Of a stretch of 64,000 nt of DNA, positions 1 through 11,517 are shown in pieces. Source of the stretch: Dichotomocladium elegans. Taxonomy: Eukaryota > Mucoromycota > Mucoromycetes > Mucorales > Lichtheimiaceae. The translations under genes and the position numbers were made by a program. The stretch spans positions 186,001-250,000 of the forward strand of contig JAIXMN010000014.1 of assembly GCA_025716815.1 (NCBI GenBank), given 5' to 3'. Numbering within the stretch: position 1 is the first letter of the stretch; each line of letters begins with the position of its first letter. Under the pieces are notes generated by a model. That model was given only the letters and a program-made list of their open reading frames with translations. It was not told where the DNA came from and did not search any database.

Positions 1-1099
1 TTCTTGCTGAAGGCGAAGCAAAACTCGCTTTTTCAAAAGCTGCAATATCGCAGCAGACGTTGGATCTGCGGCGGCAGAGACATCAGCGCTAGCGATTTCA
101 AAATCGCTGCGCCGAACGTCCAGAGCATGACGCTCGGCGTCCAATGCAAGTCGCCGCTCGTCAAGGTCGAAGCGCCGAGACAAAAGCGCATCCAAGTGCG
201 CTCTGCGCCGCGCAAATGCCTCCAGTTTCTCGTTCGCCTCAGCTTCTAGCTTGTTCAGGCTGTGCTTCCTTCCAGGAGGACGCGATACAAAGGTATCAGC
301 TGTATCTTCAGATTCAACCGAGACCAGGGCAGAGGCTACCGACTCGGCCCACCTTGGCACCTCTCGTAAGATCCGCCAGCAATGCTCGAACTTGAAGCGC
401 CCTTTATTGAGCACTTCATATAGCTCGTGAGCTTTGACAACCTAATCAAGCCTGTTTTAGTCAAAATAATTGTCTAGATGGATATACTTGAGATAATACC
501 TTGTCTTCAAAGGTTGTGCCACTCTGCTGGAGCGCCTCAACTTGCGCGAGCAGACCGCAAAACTTGGACACCGATCGTTGGATGACACCCCAGCGAGCTG
601 CCAGCCCGGTAGCATTTCGTTCTATCCGGGTAATCTTGTGGCAGGCGATATCAGCGTGGATTCGCTGCCACATCGTGCGATTCTTCTGGTCAGTCCCAAC
701 AACAGCGTTGAGGGAAACATTGATCCACGATCGGCAGAGTTGTTCGTCTTCTGCAATCACCCAATTCTGGTTCCTGTTTGAAATTGCAGGCGAAGATTGT
801 TGATGAGATTCAGGGTTGGGCATGACTTTGAGTGGAATGAAAAAATAGAAGGTCTCGTCAGAGCCTACGATATCAGGAGCCCCGAGCCTGAAAAACAAAG
901 TTGCTTTTATTTTTTTTTTAAGAGGTTGTTTAGGAGGACCGTTGGGGTTGACCAATTCCAAAATTGAGCTTCTAATTTGAAATAAATTTCTCCGTTGGGG
1001 ATGCTCCATGTAAGCCTGCGGATCAAGAAATCTATTGCTATTGGTACTGGAGAACCGCGCATACGTGCAATTATTATTAGCGCGCCAGATTAAGTTCAA
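1..1099 (-). CDS. NAM-associated / Myb-like domain protein (3' part missing at window edge)
   Basis: Two exons are visible, 500-1099 and 1-441, joined by a 58-nt GT-AG intron (442-499) that keeps the frame. The second exon runs off the left edge, so the C terminus is missing. A SANT/Myb-like segment (NWVIAEDEQLCRSW...) is followed by an R-rich stretch, a conserved ARWG..QRSVSKFCG block, and after the intron AHELYEVLNKGRFKFEHCW, then a basic RPPGRK motif and a charged helix. This order is typical of NAM-associated C-terminal domain proteins, often named glutathione S-transferase T3-like, which are abundant in plants and Mucoromycota and may derive from PIF/Harbinger transposon Myb-like proteins. 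The role is unknown; DNA binding is inferred. The first in-frame start at 1099 is uncertain. Confidence 0.7.
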
Positions 1100-1524
1100 A
1101 AAAGCATTCTAACGGCACTGGCGTTCTGCATATTACATATTCATCGCATCGGTTCAAATTGCTGACCGTACGAGCATAGATGATGCAACGAAAACTCTGC
1201 GGACTATCAGGGAAACGGGTACGGTAAAAGGAAGTGATCACCGTGAATAGTCTGCCAGCCAGGAAAACAGGATCTCCACGTGGCTAATCCTAAAATTCTT
1301 TCGATCTACTCAACCAGATTAAAAAACGATCTTGATTATCGTATCAACAGACATCATCAGCATAAAAAATCCAGCTACAGTAACACCAAGCAGGAGCAGA
1401 TAAAGAGAGATAAAATGGGAGCAAAGCATAGTGATGGGGAAACTCGATATTTTGGAGCTCGAGCTAAAATACTGTCGCAAACATTGGGATCCGCCATGTA
1501 GGAATATTGTTACAGCAAATCTAT
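1100..1524. other. Intergenic, nothing recognised
   Basis: AT-rich DNA between two minus-strand genes. Only short open frames without family resemblance are present. It presumably holds the promoter of the NAM-associated gene and the 3' flank of the membrane-protein gene. Confidence 0.5.
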
Positions 1525-2388
1525 TTAAACTTTTGTGGACTCCTTTTGCTTATGATCAGGAATGAATTCCTTTCCTGCAACAAAAAGGACGTCCTTCTTC
1601 TCCAGATGCTCGTAAACAGGGGGAGCAGCCACAACATGTGTGATACACACCTGCTCTTCCTCCTGCTCATGCTTGACGAGGTTGGCATAGCGATTGATAG
1701 CGAAAGCAAAATGAAGCTATGGTAATAACATGCGTCAGATACCATTGGCATGATTTAAGAAGACATGAGAAGTACCTTGAATAATAGATTGATGGCCATA
1801 GCAATAGTGACAAGCCAGGCACTGGCAGTAATCGCGGAAAGGCAATCCTCCATTTCCAAATGGTCTTCCGTCATAGACTCATCGATAAATTTCTCGCAGA
1901 TCTCTGTGCGCATGCTGAAGAGCATGAATGCGCTAGCGACGGAGAAGAGCATGTGGAGCCCTAAATCGACCCAGTAAAAGATCGAGAAGAGACGGAGCTT
2001 CTTGGCATTGCGCTGCGGAAGCGGAGTTTAGCTGAATGGGACCCTCTCCCTTCCTCAGAATAGTAAAAGAAAAAGGCAGCGTTGCGCACAACTTACCTTT
2101 ACCACACCGATAGCACCCGCAAGGCAAGTAAAGCCGGAGAGGTAAGAGTAGAATGTTAAACCCAATACAGTATTTCTGTCGATATTGCTAAGGCCATCGG
2201 AAAGGGCAGTCAGAGTAAGTGCTCCATAAAGATGGGAAACAGTGCCCAGAATTGCTAGTAGTAGGGTGCCGGTTCTGAAGGTAATTATAAAAGCAAATAT
2301 AGACATCAGCAAAGGAATGCTGCTTGATTGGAAGAGAAAGATTGATCTACCTAAGGCTGATGCAAAAGCAGCATTTATCTCTGAACAT
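1525..2388 (-). CDS. Four-pass membrane protein, 214 residues, LAPTM-like topology
   Basis: Four exons close in phase: 2351-2388, 2097-2274, 1776-2012 and 1525-1716, giving 214 residues. The short first exon encodes a Cys-rich start (MFRDKCCFCISLRTG) that leads into the first hydrophobic helix. Further hydrophobic segments lie near residues 14-35, 50-70, 80-105 and 125-150. The tail is short and acidic/polar (KHEQEEEQ...). A CC.C motif before the first helix plus four helices recalls LAPTM4/5 lysosomal membrane proteins and tetraspan proteins, but no diagnostic motif fixes the family. Cys-rich N termini of this type may be palmitoylated (inference). Location and function are not known. Confidence 0.72.
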
Positions 2389-3957
2389 GTTGATTGATAA
2401 TAAAAGTAAAGGAAAAAAAGAAAAGCAAAGATACTAAGCCGGTGCCCCGAAATCGCTTAAAACCAAATGGGCGGTTTTCCCACTGGATCTATTGGACAAC
2501 AATTTAGCAAAACAGTGGGACACTGACCGCATGAATAACCACTTCCTCTTTTGCTATTTGGTGATGCAACTACGCTCTCATTTATTGTTTGCAGAAGGAT
2601 CCTCCTATTGAGCTTTGCCTTGCAGCTCCACCCATCCCATTCGCTTCTACTGATCATATTCGCTCATTCATAAGCGCCTGACCACTATGCCGTAATACTC
2701 CACTTTGTGTACAAGAAGGGGCGTCCGTGGTAACAAAGCCGAAAATTCACACACAGCTATAACATGGCAGTATTGGTCCATAAATATGGAACTGCTGTCT
2801 ACTAGGAATATATAAATTGTTTGGACATGTATCCTTTATAAGCATCAACAGCCAAGTCAATTAACCGTTAAATTGGTCCCTCGCCAGCTTGATATGGATT
2901 GAACTCAGTAACATGACATGTCCTTATATCGTAATGAGTCATATAGATATGCAGATAGCAGCAGTAACTGTGCTAGTCCGTAATATATCGCTCTATTTAT
3001 AATAGTGTCCCTCATCCCCTTATTATTTCAGGAGGAATCGCATTCGTTTGAACTTATAAATGGAGCAGGCGGCCCTTACCACCACGTAATAAATACCTAT
3101 ATAGAATGGGCTGAACGTGTCGAAGAATAAATTTGGTTCCACTGCAATGTAAAAGGGTCAACATGTTCGTCATTTTGAGCGTCTCGCGAATACTGTACTC
3201 AGATGTTTGGATTCAGTAGAAATAGGCATCGAGGCAGCTCCGACATCTTCTAGTATCTAGCTCACAAAGAACGATGGAGTGCTATCTTTCATCCTCAATT
3301 CGCTCCTCGATTGCCTGTTGCGTAGGAACTGGACGAGCAAGAAGTCACATGTACTACCATCAGTTTGAAATAGTGTCTTTGGAGATACAGTACGTGTCCA
3401 TGCAGTAAGGAGATAATGTCAAGAGTTTGCTTGCTCCAATCCATTCATGTATATGGTTTTAATACGAGTGGCAGTAGATCTTCCTGAGTGTTTGTATCAG
3501 CAGCTGAGACCTTTTGTGTCCTCCACACACACACACCCAGCCTGAACAATTTATTAATGGACGACGAGAAGTTTGGACAAGAACCATATGTACTGTATTA
3601 CAAAGAATCTGGTGGAAGTCAACGTTAACAAACCGAACACAACCACTTGACCGGACATGTTCACATAAAGTCCATTTTTTTACGCACGCTCCAGGATCAT
3701 CGACTCCCCCCAACCTCCCCTCACGCCGAAATTTCTTCGAATGCTAATGAGTTTTTTCCTAACTTAGCCTAGGTAGCGCAAAAGTACTTTGGCCTTTTGC
3801 AGAGACTGAGGCAGATACCTGAGAATCGGATATCATGATCAATGGGTACTCTGTTTTCCAAAGTCAGTTTTTGCCCAGAAAATCTTTACGCGTAATGGCA
3901 AAGCAAACGTCGCATGCGCAACACGAATAAAACTTCGCAGTTCCATGTAGAAATAGT
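2389..3957. other. Long intergenic stretch, no gene recognised
   Basis: About 1.57 kb of AT-rich DNA with many stops in all frames. Small open frames at 2457-2657 and 3459-3747 show no recognisable domain or splice-consistent continuation. A short CA run lies at about 3523-3537. It may be decayed repeat DNA next to the dead transposase that follows. Confidence 0.5.
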
Positions 3958-5230
3958 ATGTTTAATCTTTTACATTCTGAAGTGAGCAATCTATTTTCTT
4001 TTACGACGATGGGAAAGTCTATGTCTTTGATGAACAGGGCCGCCCTGAAACTATGGACAATGCCATTGATGAGAAACTATACTCTCCTCACCCAGTTTAT
4101 TCTCACACAGAATATCTCCATAGTATATGTTGCAGGGGTAACCCTAAACTTATTGCTACGCATATCCCCAAGTGAAAGGATACAGACATTCAGAAGAAAG
4201 AAGCAGAGTTTTAAAGCGCCGATACACAGTGTAAACCCAGGAAGATACAGTAAGCTCAGACGTTTCAAGATATTGATCGAGAAAGCCCTGGTTGCATCAG
4301 ATGCTGCAAAACAACTAGGAATTCATGTTCGTTTAGCACAACGATGGGCATTATAGTACGAAAAAGACCCTGATAATATCTTTAAAAATGTAAAGGCAGA
4401 AGTTGTTTGGCTATTAATAAAAGAGCATAACGATGTTTTTTTTGGGAATGCGTTGAGGTGAATCCAGTGATTGTCCTAGAGCGACTGATCGAGCAATTGC
4501 TCCAGAGATTTGAAGGTCTAAAAATCGAAAACGACGCTCTATTGGTTTATGAAAAATGAATGCAACTTGTCATTAAAGACGGTTCGATTCAGCCCATAGA
4601 CAGGAATAAATAAGCGAAGATCCAAGAGCGCCTTGACTGGGTGCCCCGATGGGGACATAACTGACATTGACTTTAGAAAAACCGTGGTTTCTTTGATGAG
4701 TCTGGATTCCATATTATCATGAAGCGCAGCATGGCATGGTCCAAGAGAAGCCATTCTGTCGTAGTTACAGTGCCGAAAACAAGAGTGAAAACAACTACTG
4801 TACAATCTTGCGAGAAATTTTGGCATTAGGTTTTAGTAAATGTAGCTTGAGACTCCCACAATCACCAGCCATAAAAGGGAGTGTGGCATCTATAGCTTCA
4901 AATAAAGACACTATACCTGGACATTATCTCAGATTTCTTAAGGCTACCATGGATGAAATGTACAAGTATGAATATATAAAGGACCACTATTTGGTAATGG
5001 ATAATGCACCTATTCCTAAGGGTGAGAATATCTCTAAATACGTCGGGTCTTGAGGATATCGGTGTGCCCCATCTTCCATCCTACTCGATTGAACTCAGCC
5101 ATATTGAACAGTTTTAGTTAGCTGTGGATAGCAAAATAAAACGCAATCAGTTCTTAGAAAGCAAGAAACTGATGGCCCGAAACAGTGAAGTATCGAATAC
5201 TTCATATATAAGTGATTTGATGGATTTGTC
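3958..5230 (+). pseudogene. Degenerate Tc1/mariner-like (DDE) transposase
   Basis: Read across frames on the plus strand, this region shows a decayed transposase. It has an N-terminal piece (YVFDEQGRPETMDNAI, about 4025-4075), a helix-turn-helix-like segment (SDAAKQLGIHVRLAQRW, about 4298-4350), an RLDWV..W segment (about 4627), FFDESGFHIIMKRSMAWSKR (about 4690-4750), a VVTVPKTR segment, and HYLVMDNAPI (about 4987) followed by IELSHIEQF (about 5090). These match the D...D...E core blocks of IS630/Tc1/mariner transposases as seen in Mucorales. Several stops and frameshifts separate the blocks, so the copy is dead. Terminal repeats and target-site duplications were not identified, so the limits are approximate. 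Confidence 0.78.
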
Positions 5231-7250
5231 TCTCATCCCAACAGGTATCTAGCTATCTGTCGTAATTGAGGCAAACGTGATCTGACTTGCGATGATTCCA
5301 CAGAGATCATCATGGTATCGATATGAATATATAATAAAAAAAGAGAGAAAACGGGTGAATGTGAGAAGATATTGGACCCCAGCTTATTTTGGATATGTTG
5401 AAAGGATTGTTGAGATATAAATATTACTACCTCCATATAAAACCATGCGACTTCAGTTAGACGCTGGATACAATGAATAAATAGACTCTATAATTTTAAA
5501 CTAACAAGTTACCAACATCATCGTGTCATATTAAACAGGCATGGGAGAGATTCGGTCATTTGTCTGATGCAATAGAACAACTTATCTGCGAAACAGATGA
5601 TAAAGAGCTTTGTCATGCAGAGGAAGGGCCGTGGGTTCTTTGTGATACATAGGATCAATCTTGTAATTGAGAATACGAGCATAATTACACGCATGTTCGC
5701 ATCAGGCTCTGTTATGAGCCGCAGTAAAAAGAACTAAAGACATTGCGTAGGTTGTGTATAAGATAGCAACTTTGATGCGATAATGGTTTCAATACGCGGT
5801 CCATGGCCAAAACAAACAATGCCACTTCATCGGTCGCATTCTGATAGACTGGATTACTCTTGATACAGCACTTTATCCTGGGTCATTGCTTGTGTGTATC
5901 AAAGGAAATGACGTCTGTTGACGAATACAACAACTTTTATCCACCAAGAAATCAGACGACCCATTTAAGCTTGTCTGCAATAAAACCGTGGGCTGCTTGA
6001 CAAATAAGAAGTCGTAGATGTTAAGTCTTCTGAAGGGCGATATCGTATGATACGTCAGCTCTATTTCCTATAAATACTGGACAGTTGAGAAATCTGCACT
6101 CTCACCGAACTTCATCCAACCTGACCCTCTCATCCGGTATGATCAATACCATATTAACTTGTTTTATTGCAACCTAAACCTACTATCTTCTGTAGATTGA
6201 TCAATGAGCCATAGAAGAGAGGACTCCCAGCCAATCTCCTGCTCGTTCTTTCCATTTCTTTTACGCTTACCTCCATACGCCCATTCCTGTCCCTTCCCCC
6301 ACCCCCGGTGCTCTTCGGAGGTGAGTTAAAATGTAGGACAATTTCAAGCTGACTAATAAAAAGTGCGGTCACGGACTTCGCGAAAAAATTTTTCTTTTAA
6401 ATGCGATTGCCGGCAGGGACATTGCCGTAAAACTATCCTTTTCCCTATTTCTCTGGTAAGCATTTTCATCCTTTCATGAAAGCCTATGCGATAGTAAAGG
6501 CTAGATAGCGCTGAGATGATGCTTTCAATACGATTGAATTTCTTCACATGATCATCCGTGATTCAAATTGACATACTGATCAACGCTATCTACCTAACTA
6601 TCTGTTTGATGGAATTTCATCATTTTAACAAACCCTGAAATTTGTAGGTTGTGCGCCACTCTATGATGGCGATGATCGGGTTCCAACAGTTAATGTTCGA
6701 TTTAAAAAGGTGATGTTTGGTTTATCATTATAAATAATAAAAAAGCTTCATGCACCCAATTTTCGATACCTATTGCGGTTTTTACATGGTGTGATAAGGG
6801 CATTGGCGGAACAGAAAGCAATGCCATGAGGTTCCTGGTGCTGGCTATGGGGAGATTGTAAAGACTTTGGCTGCGAATGTTTATGTATAAAATAAAATTG
6901 CCTCTTTTATGTATTGTTTTTACGTAGGCGTTATTGGTACGAAACCGATTTCTGAGAAAATAAATCGGGTATAATTGGACGTATCCGAAGAGTAGCAAGA
7001 ACGTCATTCGGAATATGCCCTTTTCAATGAGGGATGAGTCAAGAGGCGTTGATCTTGCTTCTCTCATTGTGATTGATTGCAGAAGGATTAGGATCACTGA
7101 AAGAAAATAATTGCGCCTGGATCTGTCGCAAACTGCCTTGTCTGGTAGGGCAGCCAGACCAACCAGTGCATGACACTCTCTTCGAATGTGCTATAGATGA
7201 AAAGGTCCTTTTTTTTCTGTTCAACTAGCTGTTCTACACGGCTCATAGTT
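5231..7250. other. Gene-poor stretch after the transposase
   Basis: About 2 kb without a convincing gene. One open segment near 5540-5650 could be further decayed transposon sequence, but no motif proves it. The minus-strand open frame at 6702-7097 has no recognisable domain. The right end is the 3' flank of the SERBP1-like gene. Confidence 0.45.
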
Positions 7251-8378
7251 TTATGCTTGAAGCGTCGGGAAAGCCCGGTCGTCCGAGAGGTTAATGTTTG
7301 TGTTGTTTTGCCTTCCTCCTCGCCCACGATTGCCGCCCCGTCCACCTCGACCGCGACCTCCCCGACCGCGACCCCCACGGCCACTGGGTCGATGAGGCGG
7401 ATGATCGAGTTCAAGGTAGACCTTTTCTTTCTTGTTCTTGGTCTTTTGCTTGGCATCTTTTTCCTGCAAGTATGGAATGTGAACACGATTGATTTAAACA
7501 GAGAGAAAGCACTCATACTTTGCCACTGAAATAAAAATCGTCTTTATCTTCACGTTCAAACGGCACAGTGTCCTTCCACTGGGAGTTATCCGAGCCCTCG
7601 TTAGGTGGGCGCACTTCGAGTTTTCTGAAGCGCTCGTTTAAGGCGGCTTGGGATTGCAAGTATTCATCAAGGGTCATAAAATTGGCCTCGGAAGACGGAG
7701 TTTGAGTTCCGGACTGCACGCCACCTTCGGCAGCAGGATCGTCAGGCGAAAGAACATCATTGGCACTGTATGTGTGCATGGTTTAGCAAAAGTTCACTCC
7801 TCCCCGAAGTTTTTCCTTTTTTCTTTTTTTGCCTTACGCATCTTCCTGAGCTCTCTCAGCGCGACCCCAGCCTTGATTGATCTTCTTCTCATTATCACTG
7901 CGATATGAGGAGAGAGTATAGGTTAGACAACTAAAAGAGTCAATTCAATTCACAAGAGAACGCAACTGGATGCCTGTACCGCTGTGGCGGTCAAACTGTC
8001 GTCCGCGTCGTGGACGGCCGCCGAAGCTCTCTCCTTCTCCTCCTCCTCCTCCTCCGCGAACAGAGGAGTCAGAGGCTGCTGTCTTGTTAGCCCCATCAAT
8101 GACACGATCACGGCCGCGTCGGTACGAGGGAGGCGACACTGTTGCCCAACAAAAAGCCCACCCCAACCCCGAGAAAGGATATCGGTCAGTACTGACGGCT
8201 CCATCCTTACCCTACACCACTTGCCAGCAACACGCCCATGGACTTTGCGGGCGCCGTCACGCTTGGAGCGAGGAGGTTCATCCGATGGAGTTGCAGGTTT
8301 GGTGTTGCCTAGTTTGTCGGTATCTGTTTCTTCGTCGCCTAGCAAGGCGTCGAAGCGGTTGCTTAGGAGAGAAGACAT
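7251..8378 (-). CDS. SERBP1/Stm1-like mRNA- and ribosome-binding protein
   Basis: Five exons (8225-8378, 7967-8138, 7838-7897, 7519-7765, 7251-7463) give 281 residues with all phases closing. The N terminus (MSSLLSNRFDALLGDEE) is followed by a basic region, then the family's FDRHSGTG motif, a D-EKK-x3-GWG segment, an acidic linker with MTLDEYLQSQ, and a C-terminal RGG box (about residues 235-265). This order is characteristic of the HABP4/SERBP1/Stm1 family, which binds RNA and clamps inactive 80S ribosomes. Two splice choices are unusual. Intron 1 fits only with a GC donor (GCAAGT). Intron 2 needs a weak GTTGCG donor to keep frame and read HSGTGIHDNEKK. Family assignment is firm; those boundaries should be checked by RNA. 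Confidence 0.85.
8139..8224 (-). other. Probable GC-AG intron in the SERBP1-like gene
   Basis: Between exon 1 and exon 2, the GT donors near the junction leave the wrong phase or are poor matches. The donor G|GCAAGT with acceptor CAACAG joins the two coding frames exactly (phase 1) and gives an 86-nt intron. GCAAGT is the usual strong form of a GC donor. Confidence 0.6.
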
Positions 8379-8615
8379 GGCTTCCTGAATCGAGCGTGTG
8401 GGAAAAAAAAAGAAGAGAAAAATAAAAAATAAAAATGAGAAAACATGGGGGAAAACGACAGGGTTTCGGATAACAAGTTCTGACGCGCAAATAAGGATTT
8501 ACCAAACCCCCCCCCCAGCCCATCCCCTGCCCTGCCCTGCCCTGCCCGCGTGATTAACCATTTTGGATGCAAAACTTTCTTTTGATTTTTATACATGAAA
8601 TGCACATAAGCTATA

Positions 8616-10472
8616 CTATTTTGTTGACTTGCAACATGCAGTCGACTCGAAGTTTTCCTCGGTCGCTGTTTGCATGTCGTCGTCGTCATCTTCTTCACCC
8701 AAATTCTTGCCCGTGGTTTCTGGGAGAAATACCAACATGAATAAAAATCCAATGAAGTTGATGGCTGCGAAGATTGTGAAGCTATAGCCGCCACATCCCG
8801 CGTTGATATAAGGCCACAGAATATTCACTACAGGAAAAGAGCGGATGCATTGAATATCCAATGCTGATATCATCTTCCATTTGTTTCTTACCAACGAAGT
8901 TGGCAAGCCAATTTGCGCCGTTGCCAAGTGCAGAACCTGATGCAAGTGCCCGAAGCGGTAGGAGTTCGGGAGCAATGATCCTATATTTACCATCAGCATA
9001 TGTACACAGCACCTTCTATTTATGCTTCTACTTACCAAGGCACTACACCGCATCCTGTGCCATACGTAAGCGAGAATACCAGTCCTAAATCGCGATGCCG
9101 CTTCAATACAAATTCCACCGTAGTTATATCCTTTTTTTCCTTTTTACCTCCTGTAATGATGAGCGGTGCCATCTGTTCAGGGTATCCAACAGTCGATCCG
9201 ATAACGATCATCACACAGCCAATCGTCATGCCCAATGTAGAGACAAGCATATATCCTTTGCGGCCCACTTTGTGAATCGTGAAGATGCAGATGAAAGTGG
9301 AGACCACATACGCCGTGCCTTGTGCGAGAACAAGGTCCGTGGCAAGCTTCGTGTCGCCGTTGAACGCCGTGGAAAAGAATCCAACACTATAAACAGCCAT
9401 GGGACCAATACCGCCGATCTGGTTATAGATCTGTACGACAATCACAATGACAGTGCGCCAAGTAATACGCCGATTCTTCCAAGATAAAACTTCCCACATG
9501 GACATCTCCGTCATGCTCTTCTGCAGTTCAACTTCCTCCTTCAGCATCTGGAACTCCTCGTCGATGTTTGCGTTATTGCGGAGCTTGAGAAGCGCCTTCT
9601 GAGCCTTGTCATATTCCATATCGTAACATAACCGGCGAGGTGATTCAACAGTGAAAAGCAACAGTGCGATCTGTACAACTGCCAGGAAGGTTGGGATTGC
9701 CCACAAGAAACGCCAGTTTGGAACGGTACTCATGTACAAGCCGCAGGTCTGAGCGATCAAAAGACCCGTATTAAGGAAGATTTCAAAGAAAGAGCCAAGC
9801 GCGCCTCTACTTTTGTTCGTCGAGATCTCAGACACGTAAATAGCAACAAACGAGCCAGACATGCCTGAGGCGATGCCCACAAAAGCTCGACCAATAGAAT
9901 ACTAGATAGAAAAAAGGGGATCTTAGTGGACTCCTCCCGAATTAAAAAGAAGATCACTTGCTTACCATCGCAATATTGATCGCAGTACTGGACAGAATAC
10001 CACCAATGATCATCATCGCTCCCGCGATCACCATGTTGACACGCCGAGAGAACCAGATATTAAGTTGTTTTGTCAATAAACCACCAACGAAACCACCAAG
10101 GGCAAATGCTGCAACGGTATAACCCTGTTACATGCCATATTAGATACGGAGCACATTCCTCGTTCTCCGCACGCAATTGCATACCCATGTGAAGGCAGAC
10201 ATGGGAAGGCAGGCTGGAAGGCTTGTACCGCTTTCAGTCCCACCAGTGCAGTTGATAATGACATCTTGTGGCATATTGGGCACACCTAACGAAAAAAGGT
10301 ATGTTCAATTTAAAGTCTCTTGCACCAGCTTGTCTTTCAACATACCAATATGCCATCCAACATTAAAGCCAGCGATCGACGCCACAGAGGCACACCAGAT
10401 CATGTACCAGGTACAGTTGATCTCGTGCGAGATGCCATTATGGGAGGGGATGCCTCTCGAGAGGAACTTCAT
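8616..10472 (-). CDS. MFS hexose transporter (sugar porter family)
   Basis: Seven exons (10346-10472, 10185-10285, 9966-10124, 9148-9901, 9036-9084, 8892-8980, 8616-8827) give 496 residues with every phase closing. About twelve hydrophobic helices are seen. Sugar-porter landmarks include a large first extracellular loop after helix 1, a GRAFVGIASG segment, a YVSEIS segment, ESPRRL at the central loop (the usual PESPR reads VESPR), Q-IYNQIGG-GPM in the QQxSG position, GWxVPW-like GVVPW|IIAPELLPLR before the PETxG-type PETTGKNL, and an acidic tail. It is expected to carry glucose or other hexoses across the plasma membrane by facilitation or H+ symport; the substrate cannot be read from sequence. 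The start ATG at 10472 gives MKFLSRG and a proper first helix. Confidence 0.9.
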
Positions 10473-11517
10473 GAATAGAATGAACGTGCCTTGGGGTGTG
10501 TGTAATAGAACTCAATGAGGATCTACCGCATAAGTTTTGATAGACAAAGAAAGAAAGAAGAAAAGAAAAAGAGCGAAAATGAAGCGCGAAGATGAGTTTA
10601 AGTAACTCGAAAAAAAAATTGATGAGGGGAGTCCGAAATGTTGAAGGGAAAAAAAAAACTTCTCGGCGGTGTTGCGGAATAAGCGCACCAGGGACGATGG
10701 TTCCGGAACATTGACAGCAACACTTATTACCCAATTCGATCAAACAGATGCGTATCACTGAGATTCGCACCAATAATGAATTGGATAATAGCTTCGGGAT
10801 GTGAACAATAACAGAAAACCCAATCATTTGCGTGTCCGCGTGACCAAAAAGAGAATTCCGAACGACATCTCGGAAACGGAGATAAAGTGCTTTTATCTTT
10901 GACAGTTCCATGACATCCCACCAAACCGTACCAACTGCCTAGAAGCCAAAGCGTACAGACTTTTAGTCTTGACTCGCGAAGCAGGTTAGTATTGCTAATA
11001 ATGGAAATCTTCCACATGCAGCTATACGCCAAGAATATGTATCCTGGGTGTCTGTTTTCCCCAACCGTTGCTTGTACATTGAAATCAGCCACCGCTTTAA
11101 AATTCCACGTTCCACAAAGCTGAATATCTTTAAACATCAAGCGAAGTACGGGATTAGAAGGGATCGCATTCCATTGCTCCCAAAGCGCCCAAAAGCACAA
11201 CTAAATCCACATCTGCATCACGGATGTAGGAATCCAAAACAAATGACAGATCCTTGAAGTGGTACCCCGACACGCATGCATTTCATTGGTTCTTCAATGA
11301 GCATCCAGATGTATTTCATATTCTCCGCATCGCGTTGCGGGGTGCGTACGGTCACGTTCCTTATCATTTGAGCATAATCATGGGCTATATTCTGAAGTAA
11401 AGCGCATCAACCCCAAATGCGTCTTCGACATGCAATCAATCACTGAACCTAAAAAAGGGAGCTTTTGCATTGGTGCTTGCTTTTTGGACCAAAAGTTTCA
11501 TACAGCGGCAGCAAGCA
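10473..11517. other. Intergenic with long minus-strand open frames, unassigned
   Basis: About 1 kb between the hexose transporter and USE1. Two minus-strand frames stay open for about 150 codons (10438-10911 and 10727-11200) but overlap each other, lack known motifs and do not splice into a coherent protein. The right part is the promoter/5' leader of the transporter. It could hold a decayed gene. Confidence 0.4.

Noticed and set aside
4565..4580. tRNA-like GGTTCGATTC box
   Set aside because: No cloverleaf could be paired around it, and it lies in the transposase remnant.
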